Source: Flavobacterium ginsenosidimutans (GTDB lineage Bacteria; Bacteroidota; Bacteroidia; Flavobacteriales; Flavobacteriaceae). From it: a stretch of DNA of 64,000 nt. The stretch is taken from positions 248,001 to 312,000 of the forward strand of contig NZ_QJRJ01000080.1 of NCBI RefSeq assembly GCF_003254625.1, in the 5' to 3' direction. Within the stretch, counting starts at the first letter, position 1. Each line of letters opens with the position of its first letter. The position numbers and the translations under genes are program-made. Shown here one piece after another: positions 1-8,346 of the stretch. The notes below the pieces were generated by a model. That model saw only the letters and a list, made by a program, of their open reading frames with translations, made no database searches and was not told the DNA's origin.

Positions 1-432
1 GATATCATAACTGTAAAATATGCTATGAATTTTGGAATCGGACTTTCTTATGATTTGTCAGGAATTCTAAAAAACAATGTACACGTGAAAGAGGCAGAAA
101 GCAGAGCTTTAGAAGTAAAAAATACAGAAGCCATTATGACTGATCGTATTAAAGTTGAAGTTCAAAAATCTATTGAAGATTACGACTTAGCAATCAATCA
201 AAGTGTTGTTTATGATGAAGCGCTTCAGCAAGCTGCAGAAAATTACAGATTAGTGAAAGATAAATTTGACAATGGTTTATCTGATACTAATGATTTGGTA
301 GAAGCCGATGTAGAACATTTAAATGCCAAAATTCAAACTGCTTTATCTAAAGCAACAATTATTCAAAAATACTACGAATTACTTTCAGTATCAGGACAAT
401 TATCACAATCATTCAATCTTTCTAAAATATAA
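1..432 (+). CDS. TolC family outer membrane efflux protein, C-terminal part
   Basis: The reading frame is open from the first base, so this is the 3' part of a longer gene; the first Met at base 25 is internal. The 143 visible residues are helical and rich in Glu, Ala, Lys and Asn, with the pattern of the last coiled-coil half of an outer membrane efflux protein (a DNDLVEA-type segment followed by a helix and a short hydrophilic tail). Proteins of this family form the outer membrane exit duct of tripartite pumps. The gene lies 12 bases upstream of an HlyD/EmrA-like adaptor and an EmrB-like exporter, the usual order of a TolC-EmrA-EmrB operon. Substrate cannot be told from sequence; drugs or other toxic compounds are typical. 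A TetR or MarR regulator, if present, would lie upstream of the window. Confidence 0.85.
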   Translation, partial: DIITVKYAMNFGIGLSYDLSGILKNNVHVKEAESRALEVKNTEAIMTDRIKVEVQKSIEDYDLAINQSVVYDEALQQAAENYRLVKDKFDNGLSDTNDLVEADVEHLNAKIQTALSKATIIQKYYELLSVSGQLSQSFNLSKI

Positions 433-444
433 TCGATAGCTCTC

Positions 445-1524
445 ATGGAAAAGAAAAAGACAAATAAAAAATTCATCATCATATTAACCGTAATGGTTTT
501 ATTGGGAGGAACTTACGGAATATCAAAATATTTACACGGCCAAGCTCACGAAGAAACAGATGATGCTCAAATCGAGAAAAAAATGAATCCGATTATCCCG
601 AGAGTTTCAGGATATATCAGCAAAGTATATGTGAAGGATAATGATTATGTAAAAAAAGGAGATACTTTGTTTACAATCGATAAGAGAGATTACCAATTAA
701 AAATCGATGAAGCAAACGCTGCATTATTAGGAGCTGAAGGTCAATACGAAGCTGCAAAAGCTGATATTGGAAGCGCTTATGCAAGTATTTCTGTTTCAGA
801 TGCTCAAATGAGATCTGCAAGCGGTTCTATCGAAAGCGCTAAAATTAGATTGAGACAGCTTACAAACGATTATAACCGTTACAATAACTTGTACAAAACT
901 CATACAATTACAAAACAACAATATGAGCAAGCTTTGACAGCAAAGGAAGAAGCTGAAAACCAAGTACGAGTTTTAGAACAACAACAAAAAGCTACTACTT
1001 ATCAAAAATCTGTTATTCAGTCAAAATCTAAAGTTTCTGATAAACAAACAGAAGTTGCTGCTGCTAACATCAAAAAAGCAAGAACAATGCTAGATGTTGC
1101 GCATTTAAACCTTTCATATACTGTAGTTACTGCTGCAATTGATGGTCAAGTTTCTAAAGTTGATATTCAGCCAGGGCAATTAGTTCAGCCAGGACAATCT
1201 TTATTCTACATCATCAATAACAGTGAGGCTTGGGTTGTAGCTAACTTTAAAGAAACGCAATTGAACAAAATGGTGATTGGGCAAAAAGTAAGCTTAAAAG
1301 TTGATGCATATCCAAACTACGAATTCAAAGGAACTGTAACATCATTTTCTCCTGCAACAGGATCTCGTTTTTCATTGTTACCTCCTGATAACGCAACAGG
1401 AAACTTCGTAAAAACAATTCAGAGATTACCAGTAAAAATTAGTATCGATCAATCAAACGATCCTGAAAAAGTAAAATTATTACGCCCAGGTATGAACGTT
1501 GATGTAGACGTACATTTAAAATAA
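445..1524 (+). CDS. HlyD/EmrA-type periplasmic adaptor of a tripartite efflux pump
   Basis: 359 residues. One N-terminal membrane segment (about residues 10-28) is followed by a biotinyl-lipoyl-like half-motif (about 45-80, with the words RVSGYISKVYV and VKKGDTLFTID), a long Ala/Gln/Lys-rich coiled-coil hairpin (about 85-215), the second lipoyl half (about 220-255, DGQVSKVDIQPGQLV) and a C-terminal beta-barrel region. This is the EmrA/HlyD architecture; such proteins bridge an inner membrane exporter and a TolC-like duct. The gene stands 12 bases after the TolC-like gene and 4 bases before the EmrB-like gene, so the three are almost surely one transcript. Length is normal for the family. Confidence 0.93.
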   Translation: MEKKKTNKKFIIILTVMVLLGGTYGISKYLHGQAHEETDDAQIEKKMNPIIPRVSGYISKVYVKDNDYVKKGDTLFTIDKRDYQLKIDEANAALLGAEGQYEAAKADIGSAYASISVSDAQMRSASGSIESAKIRLRQLTNDYNRYNNLYKTHTITKQQYEQALTAKEEAENQVRVLEQQQKATTYQKSVIQSKSKVSDKQTEVAAANIKKARTMLDVAHLNLSYTVVTAAIDGQVSKVDIQPGQLVQPGQSLFYIINNSEAWVVANFKETQLNKMVIGQKVSLKVDAYPNYEFKGTVTSFSPATGSRFSLLPPDNATGNFVKTIQRLPVKISIDQSNDPEKVKLLRPGMNVDVDVHLK

Positions 1525-1528
1525 ATAA

Positions 1529-3118
1529 ATGGCAGCAGCAATACAAGCAGACGACGATTTAGTAGAATACGGTTACCGACGAGTGATTATTACAATTACA
1601 GCTGTACTTTGTGCATTGCTGGAAATTGTTGATACAACGATTGTAAACGTAGCTCTAACAGACATGCGCGGAAGTCTTGGTGCTACCTTGACCGATGTGG
1701 CGTGGGTTATTACAGCATACGCAATTGCGAATGTTATTGTAATTCCGATGACGAGCTGGCTATCGCAGCAATTTGGTAGACGTAATTATTTTGTGGCTTC
1801 AATCATAATATTTACAGTCTGTTCCTTCTTGTGTGGTAATGCCTCCAATATATGGGAACTTGTAGCCTTCCGATTCGTACAAGGTATGGGTGGTGGAGCA
1901 CTTCTAGTAACAGCCCAAACAATTATTACAGAAAGTTACCCTGTAGCAAAACGTGGAATGGCGCAAGCGATTTACGGAATGGGTGTAATTGTAGGGCCAA
2001 CTCTTGGACCGCCTTTGGGAGGATATTTAGTAGATAATTATTCTTGGCCTTATATTTTCTATATCAATATTCCGTTGGGAATTATTGCAACTATTTTGGC
2101 TTTAACATTCGTAAGAAGTCCTAAATATGGAGAAAAATTGAAAGCAAATCAGGTTGACTGGTGGGGAATTATCTTGTTAAGTGCCTTTATTGGTTCTTTA
2201 CAATTCGTGCTAGAACACGGACAGCAAGACGACTGGTTTAATGATTCTTTAATCGTAACCTTAAGTGTTGTAACAGTTTTAGGATTGGTTTTATTTATCT
2301 GGAGAGAGCTTACTTATAAACACCCAATCGTAAACTTAAGTGTTCTAAAAGATGGAAACTTAAGAATTGGAACCATAATGTGTTTTATTCTTGGTTTTGG
2401 TCTATATGGTTCAACATTGATTATCCCAATTTACACGCAATCTATTTTAGGATGGACAGCAACTGATGCAGGTTTATTATTGATTCCAGGATCTATTACA
2501 ACGGCGATCATGATGCCATTTGTTGGGAATATGATTCAGAAAGGTGTTCCTCAAGGGTATATGGTTGGAGTAGGATTTTTAATTTTCTTCTTCTTTACCT
2601 TTATGATGTACAGCCGAATGACACCAGACACTGGAGTTGAACATATGTATTGGCCTTTAATTTTAAGAGGTATTGGTTTAGGATTGCTTTTCGTTCCTAT
2701 TACAACACTTTCTCTTTCTACTTTAAAAGGTAAGCAAATTGGTGAAGGGGCAGCATTTACTGGAATGATGCGTCAGTTAGGCGGATCTTTTGGTATCGCG
2801 ATCATTACAACTTTCATCACACGTTTCAGCCAATCTCATAGAGTAGATTTAATTAATAACCTAGATCCTGCCAAATTTGACGTGCAGCAGCGAATTGCAG
2901 GAATGCAGCACGCTTTCATGGCAAAAGGATATAGCGCAGATGTTGCTTTGAAAAAAGCATATCAAGCTATAGAATATTCAGTAATGAAACAAAGTACTGT
3001 AATGGCTTATATGGATATTTTCCTCTATCTAGGAATAATGTTTTTATGTTGCATACCAATTATTCTCTTTATTAAAAAAGGGAAGAACAAAATTAGTGCA
3101 GCCGACGCAATGCATTAA
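1529..3118 (+). CDS. EmrB-type MFS exporter, DHA2 family (14 membrane segments)
   Basis: 529 residues with about 14 predicted membrane helices. Seen in the sequence: the DHA2 helix-1 motif DTTIVNVAL, an MFS motif A-like loop (SWLSQQFGRR) between helices 2 and 3, and a motif C-like segment rich in Gly and Pro (GVIVGPTLGPPLGGYL) in helix 5. These are proton-driven drug exporters that work with an EmrA-type adaptor and a TolC-type channel, both encoded directly upstream. The start ATG is 4 bases after the stop of the adaptor gene. A strong hairpin terminator follows 22 bases after the stop, closing the operon. Substrate unknown. Confidence 0.94.
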   Translation: MAAAIQADDDLVEYGYRRVIITITAVLCALLEIVDTTIVNVALTDMRGSLGATLTDVAWVITAYAIANVIVIPMTSWLSQQFGRRNYFVASIIIFTVCSFLCGNASNIWELVAFRFVQGMGGGALLVTAQTIITESYPVAKRGMAQAIYGMGVIVGPTLGPPLGGYLVDNYSWPYIFYINIPLGIIATILALTFVRSPKYGEKLKANQVDWWGIILLSAFIGSLQFVLEHGQQDDWFNDSLIVTLSVVTVLGLVLFIWRELTYKHPIVNLSVLKDGNLRIGTIMCFILGFGLYGSTLIIPIYTQSILGWTATDAGLLLIPGSITTAIMMPFVGNMIQKGVPQGYMVGVGFLIFFFFTFMMYSRMTPDTGVEHMYWPLILRGIGLGLLFVPITTLSLSTLKGKQIGEGAAFTGMMRQLGGSFGIAIITTFITRFSQSHRVDLINNLDPAKFDVQQRIAGMQHAFMAKGYSADVALKKAYQAIEYSVMKQSTVMAYMDIFLYLGIMFLCCIPIILFIKKGKNKISAADAMH

Positions 3119-3140
3119 TAATAGATTTATAATACGCATA

Positions 3141-3178
3141 AACGCCGAATTCTTAGTTGAATTCGGCGTTGTTTTTTA
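3141..3178 (+). terminator. Intrinsic terminator of the efflux operon
   Basis: A perfect 12-bp stem (AACGCCGAATTC at 3141-3152 pairing with 3159-3170) with a 6-base loop is followed by a T-rich tail (GTTTTTTAT). It lies 22 bases after the exporter stop codon. Confidence 0.9.
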
Positions 3179-3185
3179 TAATAGT

Positions 3186-3292
3186 CGCAGTTCCCAGTGG
3201 CAGTATTCAGTTTATAAACTTTGCGTAAAACTTTGTGTCTTTGCGGTAAAAAAACTTAGAATCTTAGCAACTTAGAACCTTAGAATCTTTAA
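3186..3292. repeat. CAGT-type repeat plus CTTTG/CTTAG octamer array
   Basis: Three low-complexity words follow one another. At 3189-3211 is a CAGT-rich stretch. At 3219-3243 CTTTG occurs three times, the last two 8 bases apart (3231, 3239). At 3255-3290 CTTAG recurs every 8 bases (3255, 3263, 3271, 3279, then CTTTA at 3287) with three free bases between. The array ends a few bases from the yaaA stop codon at 3297. The same octamer design returns at 12956, 13191, 22066, 22522, 32970 and 33081. Confidence 0.85.
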
Positions 3293-3296
3293 AAAA

Positions 3297-4055
3297 TCAT
3301 CTTGTAAAAACTAAATGATTGCCTTTAGAAAGATTCGCATCAAACTGATATCCTTCGTAATTAAAACCTTTCAAATCATCAATAGTTTCTGCGTTCGTAT
3401 CAATAATATAACGCACCATCATACCTCTCGCCTTTTTTGCAAAGAAACTGATCATTTTTAGTTTTCCATCTTTATAATCTTTAAAATCTGGAGTAATTAC
3501 AGAAACTTTTAAAGCTTTTACATCAACAGCCGAAAAATATTCGTTACTCGCTAAATTTACAAATAATTCGTCTTTTTTCAATTCTTTATTTAAAGCTTTA
3601 GTAACTGTAGGCTTCCAGAATTCGTGAAGGTTTTTAAATTCGGCAACTGGCATTTTAGTTCCCATTTCTAAACGGTAAGCCTGCATTAAATCTAATGGTT
3701 TTAAAAGTCCATAAAGTCCAGATAAGATTCTTAATTTATCTTGTAAAACATCTAATTTTTCTAACGGAATTGTATAAGCATCTAATCCTGTATAAACATC
3801 ACCATCGAAAGTATAAACTGCCGGACGCGCATTTTCTGGCGTAAAAGGCGTTTTCCAATCCTGATTTCTTTTCCAGTTTAAATCGGCTAGCTTGTCTGAA
3901 ATTGACATTAATTCTGATAATTCAGAAGGCTTTTTTTGTTTAACCACTTTATGAACTACTCTCGCTTCTTTTAAGAATGAAGGTTCAGTATATTGAGATG
4001 TTGGTAATTCTTTTTCAAAATTCAGTGATTTCGCTGGAGATATAACAATTTTCAT
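3297..4055 (-). CDS. yaaA: Peroxide stress protein YaaA (UPF0246/DUF328)
   Basis: 252 residues, the usual family length. The N-terminus MKIVISPAKSLNFE is the hallmark of the YaaA family, and the internal words LRILSGLYGLLKPLD and VNLASNEYFSAV are also typical. In E. coli YaaA lowers intracellular free iron and so limits Fenton damage under hydrogen peroxide stress; it binds DNA with a fold of its own. The same role here is inference from the family. The gene is a single minus-strand unit between repeat-rich spacers, with no operon partner. The ATG at 4055 gives the conserved N-terminus exactly. Confidence 0.93.
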   Translation of the reverse strand: MKIVISPAKSLNFEKELPTSQYTEPSFLKEARVVHKVVKQKKPSELSELMSISDKLADLNWKRNQDWKTPFTPENARPAVYTFDGDVYTGLDAYTIPLEKLDVLQDKLRILSGLYGLLKPLDLMQAYRLEMGTKMPVAEFKNLHEFWKPTVTKALNKELKKDELFVNLASNEYFSAVDVKALKVSVITPDFKDYKDGKLKMISFFAKKARGMMVRYIIDTNAETIDDLKGFNYEGYQFDANLSKGNHLVFTR

Positions 4056-4137
4056 GTGTGCATTTTTCTATGATTCAAAAATACAAATTGAATTTCTAAA
4101 AACAGATTATCGCAATTGATTTGTTTTATGGAGCCAT

Positions 4138-4278
4138 ATTTTTTTTCGCCACGAATTCACGAATTTATTTTTTAAAATCTTTGAGCAAAATTTCGAATGA
4201 ATTTGTGTAATTCACTATCCTATTTTTTTTTAAATCAATTAAAATTAATTCGTGAATTCGTGGCGGAAAAATTTAAAT
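4138..4278. repeat. Inverted repeat, CACGAATT octamer family, wide form
   Basis: The left arm at about 4145-4170 contains GCCACGAATTCACGAATT. The right arm at about 4243-4276 is its reverse complement, followed by GGAAAAATTT, which also pairs with the T-rich flank on the left. About 70 bases lie between the arms. Each arm is two tandem copies of CACGAATT. Nothing in the enclosed segment looks coding. Confidence 0.85.
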
Positions 4279-4504
4279 CATGTCGAAATTCACGACTTAA
4301 TTTTTAAAATCTGAACGTTCGATTTGTATTAATTCATGCAATTTACTTCCACTGTTTTTTATTTTCATAAAATTGAATTGAAAAATTGTGAATTTACTCA
4401 AAAAATTAGGCTGTAGATTATAAAAGGCATTTTCTATGTTGTAAATTTGCACCCATAAAATTCCAAAAACATTTTCAATACAAAAATTGAAAGTTGTATT
4501 CTAA
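4279..4504. other. Non-coding spacer between inverted repeats
   Basis: A/T-rich spacer with no convincing ORF. A TAnnTTTG-type -7 element (TAAATTTG) is present at 4442-4449 on the plus strand and could serve the GxxExxY gene, but I see no TTG at the right distance. The segment at 4286-4300 contains a decayed copy of the GAATTCACGA word. Confidence 0.5.
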
Positions 4505-4580
4505 ATAATAGCCACAAATTCACGAATTAACTTTTTAAAAAATTAATTAGAAAAATTCGTGAATTCGTGGCGGAAAAAAA
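4505..4580. repeat. Inverted repeat, CACGAATT family, compact hairpin
   Basis: The left arm (about 4510-4528, AGCCACAAATTCACGAATT) and the right arm (about 4554-4572, its near reverse complement ending in GTGGCGG) enclose about 25 bases. It ends 8 bases before the ATG of the GxxExxY gene. A third half-copy follows that gene, so the gene is bracketed by the family. Confidence 0.87.
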
Positions 4581-4588
4581 TTTAGATC

Positions 4589-4965
4589 ATGACAAAAATA
4601 TTGTATCAAGAGGAAAGTTATCAAATAATCGGAATTTTATTTGATGTTCATAGAAATTTAGGTGGAGGCTTTTCTGAAATTGTATATAAAGATGCTTTAG
4701 AATACGAATTCAAGAAAGCAAATATTCCATTTGAAAGAGAAAAAGAATATTTAGTAAATTATAAAGACATAATTTTAGATCACAAATTTTATGCTGATTT
4801 TGTTTTGTTTGATAAAATTATACTTGAAATAAAATCAAGTGATTTTCTGCATCCAAAATATATTTCGCAATGTCTTAATTATTTAAAAGTATCCAAAAAA
4901 ACAATTTAGCGATTTTGGCAAACTTTAATTCTACCTCACTTGAACACAAACGTATTATTTTATAA
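4589..4965 (+). pseudogene. GxxExxY family protein gene, frameshifted near the 3' end
   Basis: The intact frame encodes 106 residues and stops at 4907-4909. It carries the family signature GGFSEIVY (G-x-x-E-x-x-Y) near residue 27 and a PD-(D/E)XK-like strand pattern (FYADFVLFDKIILEIKS). Family members usually run 15-25 residues further. In the frame starting at 4906 the missing tail is present: LAILANFNSTSLEHKRIIL, stop at 4963-4965, which matches the normal end of the family (LxNF...E.KRI). The break lies in or just after an A7 run (4895-4901) and needs one lost base or two gained bases. Function of the family is unknown; members are often tied to repeats and intervening sequences. A sequencing error in the homopolymer is the alternative. 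Confidence 0.82.
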
Positions 4966-4984
4966 AAATTAGTGAATTCGTGGC
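4966..4984. repeat. Half copy of the CACGAATT family overlapping the cca start
   Basis: The bases AATTAGTGAATTCGTGGCG match the right arm of the hairpins at 4243-4276 and 4554-4572. The GTGGCG at its end supplies the only plausible start codon (GTG, 4980) of the downstream cca gene. Confidence 0.8.
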
Positions 4985-6410
4985 GATACAAACAAATTAC
5001 AAAACTGCTTTACAAAACAAAATCTTCGATATTATTTCGAAAGCTTCTCAGGAATTAAACGTTGACTCTTATGTGATCGGCGGATTTGTTCGTGATTTGC
5101 TTTTAAATCGAGGTTCAAAAAAAGATATTGATGTAGTTGCTGTTGGAAGCGGCATCGAATTAGCGCTTAAAGTTTCTGATTTACTTCCGAACAAACCAAA
5201 AGTTCAAGTTTTTAAAACTTATGGAACAGCAATGCTTCGTTTTGAAGATACCGATATTGAATTTGTTGGTGCGCGAAAAGAATCCTATAATCGTGACAGC
5301 CGAAATCCGATTGTGGAAAACGGAACTTTGCAAGACGATCAAAATCGTCGCGATTTTACAATCAATGCTTTTGCTTTATCTTTAAATAAAAACAATTTTG
5401 GAGATCTTTTAGACCCTTTTGATGGTTTAACCGATTTAGAAAATAAAACAATAAAAACGCCTTTGGATCCAGATATTACCTATTCTGATGATCCTTTGCG
5501 AATGCTTCGTGCGATTCGTTTTGCAACTCAATTGAATTTCGAAATCGAAGAAAATTCATTGAATGCCATCACAAAAAATGCAGAAAGAATCAAAATTATT
5601 TCTGGCGAAAGAATTGTTGACGAATTAAATAAAATTCTCTCTACAGATAAACCTTCAACAGGATTCTTACTTTTATATAAAACAGGACTTTTAGATCTAA
5701 TTTTACCTGAATTAACGGCGTTGAATCAGGTAGAAGAAATTGAAGGTCATACGCATAAAAATAATTTTTATCACACTCTTGAAGTTGTAGACAATATCTG
5801 TCCAAACACAGATGACGTTTGGCTTCGCTGGTCGGCATTATTGCATGATATTGGAAAAGCGCCAACAAAACGTTTTACTAAAAAACAAGGTTGGACTTTT
5901 CACGGACACGAATTCTTGGGCGGAAAAATGGCTAAGAAAATATTCGAACGTTTGCACATGCCTTTGAACCATAAAATGAAATTCGTTCAGAAAATGGTTA
6001 TTATGAGTTCACGTCCGATTGTTTTAGCACAGGATATTGTGACTGACAGCGCCGTTCGTCGTTTGGTTTTTGATGCTGGCGAAGATGTAGAAGATCTAAT
6101 GACTTTATGTGAGGCCGACATCACAACTAAAAATCCAGCGAAATTCAAGAAATATCATAAAAACTTCGAAGTTGTCCGCAAGAAAATTGTAGAAGTCGAA
6201 GAACGTGACCACGTTCGTAATTTCCAACCTCCAATTACCGGAGAAGAAATTATGGAAATGTTCGACTTGAAACCTTCACGCGAAATCGGAATCTTAAAAG
6301 AAGCTGTAAAAGAAGCAATTCTTGAAGGTGATATTCCAAATGAATATCAAGCTGCTTATGATTTCGTGATTAAAAGAGCGGAAAAGTTAAATCTAACACC
6401 TAAGAAATAA
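4980..6410 (+). CDS. cca: CCA-adding enzyme / poly(A) polymerase family with HD domain
   Basis: 476 residues. The nucleotidyltransferase head shows GGFVRD (34-39) and the DxD metal motif DID (49-51), then RRDFTINA (123-130) and DPLRMLRAIRFA (171-182) of the RNA-binding neck. The C-terminal half is an HD domain with H265 and LLHDIGK (HD 289-290). Such enzymes add or repair the 3'-CCA end of tRNA; HD-bearing bacterial forms may also have phosphatase or phosphodiesterase activity. The start is a GTG inside a repeat; there is no in-frame ATG before the conserved head, so the native start may have been overwritten by the repeat. The gene overlaps the next one by one base. Confidence 0.9.
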   Translation: MAIQTNYKTALQNKIFDIISKASQELNVDSYVIGGFVRDLLLNRGSKKDIDVVAVGSGIELALKVSDLLPNKPKVQVFKTYGTAMLRFEDTDIEFVGARKESYNRDSRNPIVENGTLQDDQNRRDFTINAFALSLNKNNFGDLLDPFDGLTDLENKTIKTPLDPDITYSDDPLRMLRAIRFATQLNFEIEENSLNAITKNAERIKIISGERIVDELNKILSTDKPSTGFLLLYKTGLLDLILPELTALNQVEEIEGHTHKNNFYHTLEVVDNICPNTDDVWLRWSALLHDIGKAPTKRFTKKQGWTFHGHEFLGGKMAKKIFERLHMPLNHKMKFVQKMVIMSSRPIVLAQDIVTDSAVRRLVFDAGEDVEDLMTLCEADITTKNPAKFKKYHKNFEVVRKKIVEVEERDHVRNFQPPITGEEIMEMFDLKPSREIGILKEAVKEAILEGDIPNEYQAAYDFVIKRAEKLNLTPKK

Positions 6411-6778
6411 TGGATTTTTTAGGCGGCTTTTTTTTAGTAACATTTATTTTAATAATTTTTTACTCAAATTTTATATTTTTTAAAGAGCTAAAAAAGACCG
6501 AAAAAAAACATTTTAAACATAAATTATTCTACTTATTAATATCTATTTTTCTTCCCTGCTTTATAGTTTTCATTATCGCTGCTATCTTCACTAGTCCTGC
6601 TTTAATTGAAATGTCAGATTTAAAAATTGACATCAGTAATAATATCAATAGAGTAATTTTTGGAAGTTCAATATTAATAACAAGTATTTTAATAAATCTA
6701 TATATAGTAAAATTCTATTTAAAAAGAATTTCAAACACCAAAAAAGAAAACGAAATCGAATTAATTGGAAAAGAATGA
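6410..6778 (+). CDS. Small hypothetical inner membrane protein
   Basis: 122 residues with three hydrophobic stretches (about 3-25, 37-63 and 78-105) and a charged Lys/Glu-rich tail. I recognise no family. The ATG overlaps the cca stop (TAATG) and its own stop overlaps the start of the heme A synthase gene (ATGA), so all three are translationally coupled. Its place suggests a membrane function expressed with heme A synthase, but nothing in the sequence shows what it does. Confidence 0.75.
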   Translation: MDFLGGFFLVTFILIIFYSNFIFFKELKKTEKKHFKHKLFYLLISIFLPCFIVFIIAAIFTSPALIEMSDLKIDISNNINRVIFGSSILITSILINLYIVKFYLKRISNTKKENEIELIGKE

Positions 6779-7800
6779 AAAAAGAGAATAAATCAGTAAT
6801 CATTTGGTTACTATCGGGTTGTGTTTTATTATTTTTAATGGTCGTTGTGGGCGGAATTACTCGTCTGACCAATTCAGGTTTATCTATGACCGACTGGCAT
6901 TTGGTAACCGATACCTTCCCGCCTTTAACAGATGCTAAATGGCAAGCTGCTTTTGACGAATACAAGAAGTTTCCAGAGTATCAAAAAATCAATATTCACA
7001 ACGATTTTCAATTAGCAGATTATAAATTTATTTATTTCTGGGAATGGTTTCACCGTTTTATCGGACGTATTATTGGTTTAGTTTTCTTTGTGCCGTTTGT
7101 TTACTTTTTAGCTAAAAAGAGATTAGATACAGATACAATCAAAAAATGTGTCGTTCTTTTGGCGATGGGTGCTTTCCAAGGTTTCTTAGGATGGTTCATG
7201 GTAAGAAGCGGATTAATTGACAATCCTGATGTGAGCCACTTTAGACTTTCATTACACTTAACTTTTGCATTTATCACTTTTGCTTATACACTTTGGGTTG
7301 CATTAGATTTAATCTATCCTGAAAGAAATATCAACAAGATTTTGCCTCTTCGCAAAATTGCTCGTTTTGCTTTAGTCGCTTTATTAATCCAAATTATTTA
7401 CGGCGGATTTGTAGCAGGTTTAAATGCAGGACTAATTCATAATCACTGGCCTTTAATGAGCGACGGAGAATTTATTCACGAATCGGTTTTTATTGAGCAA
7501 TCTTCTTTAATAAAAAATTTAATTGAAGGTAAAAGTGGTGTTCAGTTTGTACACAGAACTTTTGCTTATGTTGTTGTGGCAATTATTCTTTTTCTTTTCT
7601 TCAAAAGCAAAAAATATTCACTTACGCGCACACAGGCAAACGGAATCAATACTTTGGTTGTTTTTGTTTTTATTCAATTCTTACTTGGAGTTTTCACATT
7701 ATTATACAGTGTTCCATTGGCTTTAGGATTAATTCACCAAATTATGGCGTTTTTCCTTTTAAGCGCTATGACGTTTACATTGCATAGATTGAGTAAATAA
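6775..7800 (+). CDS. ctaA: Heme A synthase, COX15/CtaA family
   Basis: 341 residues, eight predicted membrane helices. The conserved heme-ligating histidines are visible: H93 (WEWFHRFIGR), H161 (SLHLTFAF), H260 (QFVHRTFAY) and H321 (GLIHQIMAF). The early helix carries GGITRLTNSGLSMTDW, the COX15 signature. The enzyme oxidises the C8 methyl of heme O to a formyl group to give heme A for aa3-type cytochrome oxidases in the inner membrane. It is coupled to the preceding gene by a 4-base ATGA overlap. Type 2 (COX15-like) rather than Bacillus-type CtaA is likely from its length and motif wording. Confidence 0.93.
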   Translation: MKKENKSVIIWLLSGCVLLFLMVVVGGITRLTNSGLSMTDWHLVTDTFPPLTDAKWQAAFDEYKKFPEYQKINIHNDFQLADYKFIYFWEWFHRFIGRIIGLVFFVPFVYFLAKKRLDTDTIKKCVVLLAMGAFQGFLGWFMVRSGLIDNPDVSHFRLSLHLTFAFITFAYTLWVALDLIYPERNINKILPLRKIARFALVALLIQIIYGGFVAGLNAGLIHNHWPLMSDGEFIHESVFIEQSSLIKNLIEGKSGVQFVHRTFAYVVVAIILFLFFKSKKYSLTRTQANGINTLVVFVFIQFLLGVFTLLYSVPLALGLIHQIMAFFLLSAMTFTLHRLSK

Positions 7801-7824
7801 ACTAACTTTCATAAAAAAACATTT

Positions 7825-8346
7825 ATGAAAACAGTCTGTTTTTTATTTACAATTATTTTTACTTGCATTGTTTCTGGGCAGACCAAAGATAATCCGTTAG
7901 TCATTTTGGATTCTAAATGTATTGGATATATGGAACAGGCAGAAAATACCTTGAAAAATATCAATCAGAATGATCTGTTGCCATTTATTTATAAAGGGAA
8001 TGCTGAAGAAGTTGAGCAAAAGTTCGGTTCTAAATCGGGAGTTCTAATATTTGCTACCAAAAAATATATTCTTAATACGTTTTATCAAAACAATATTGAA
8101 AACTCTCCATTAAAAAAAGACATTCCAACAACGGATTGTTTATCTAAAATTGGGGTAATAGGAAGTATTGCGAGTAATATAAATCAACCTTATGATGAAC
8201 TTGTAAATTATATCAGCATTACTCCGAACAATAAAGCAGTAAAAAAAATTGCGTCAATAACTTTTATAAAGCCTACTGACGCTCAAATAATTAATTCTGA
8301 TTGGAAATTTGGAGCTATAGAAATTATGTCAACTATCGACAACTAA
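7825..8346 (+). CDS. Hypothetical secreted protein
   Basis: 173 residues with a clean signal peptide (MKTVCFLFTIIFTCIVSGQ, cleavage near residue 19). The mature part is mixed alpha/beta with two Cys (in SKCIGY and TDCLSK) that might form a disulfide. I recognise no family. It starts 24 bases after the heme A synthase gene and may be read through from it. Its stop codon abuts the stop codon of the converging LytTR gene with no base between. Confidence 0.7.
   Translation: MKTVCFLFTIIFTCIVSGQTKDNPLVILDSKCIGYMEQAENTLKNINQNDLLPFIYKGNAEEVEQKFGSKSGVLIFATKKYILNTFYQNNIENSPLKKDIPTTDCLSKIGVIGSIASNINQPYDELVNYISITPNNKAVKKIASITFIKPTDAQIINSDWKFGAIEIMSTIDN

Noticed and set aside
3255..3290. Octamer arrays as a CRISPR array
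   Set aside because: Unit of 8 bases with 3-base variable part, no spacers of 25-40 bases and no cas genes in the window.
4889..4965. Programmed ribosomal frameshift in the GxxExxY gene
   Set aside because: No slippery site with a downstream structure typical of programmed events is evident and the family does not need one; mutation or a read error in the A7 run is simpler.
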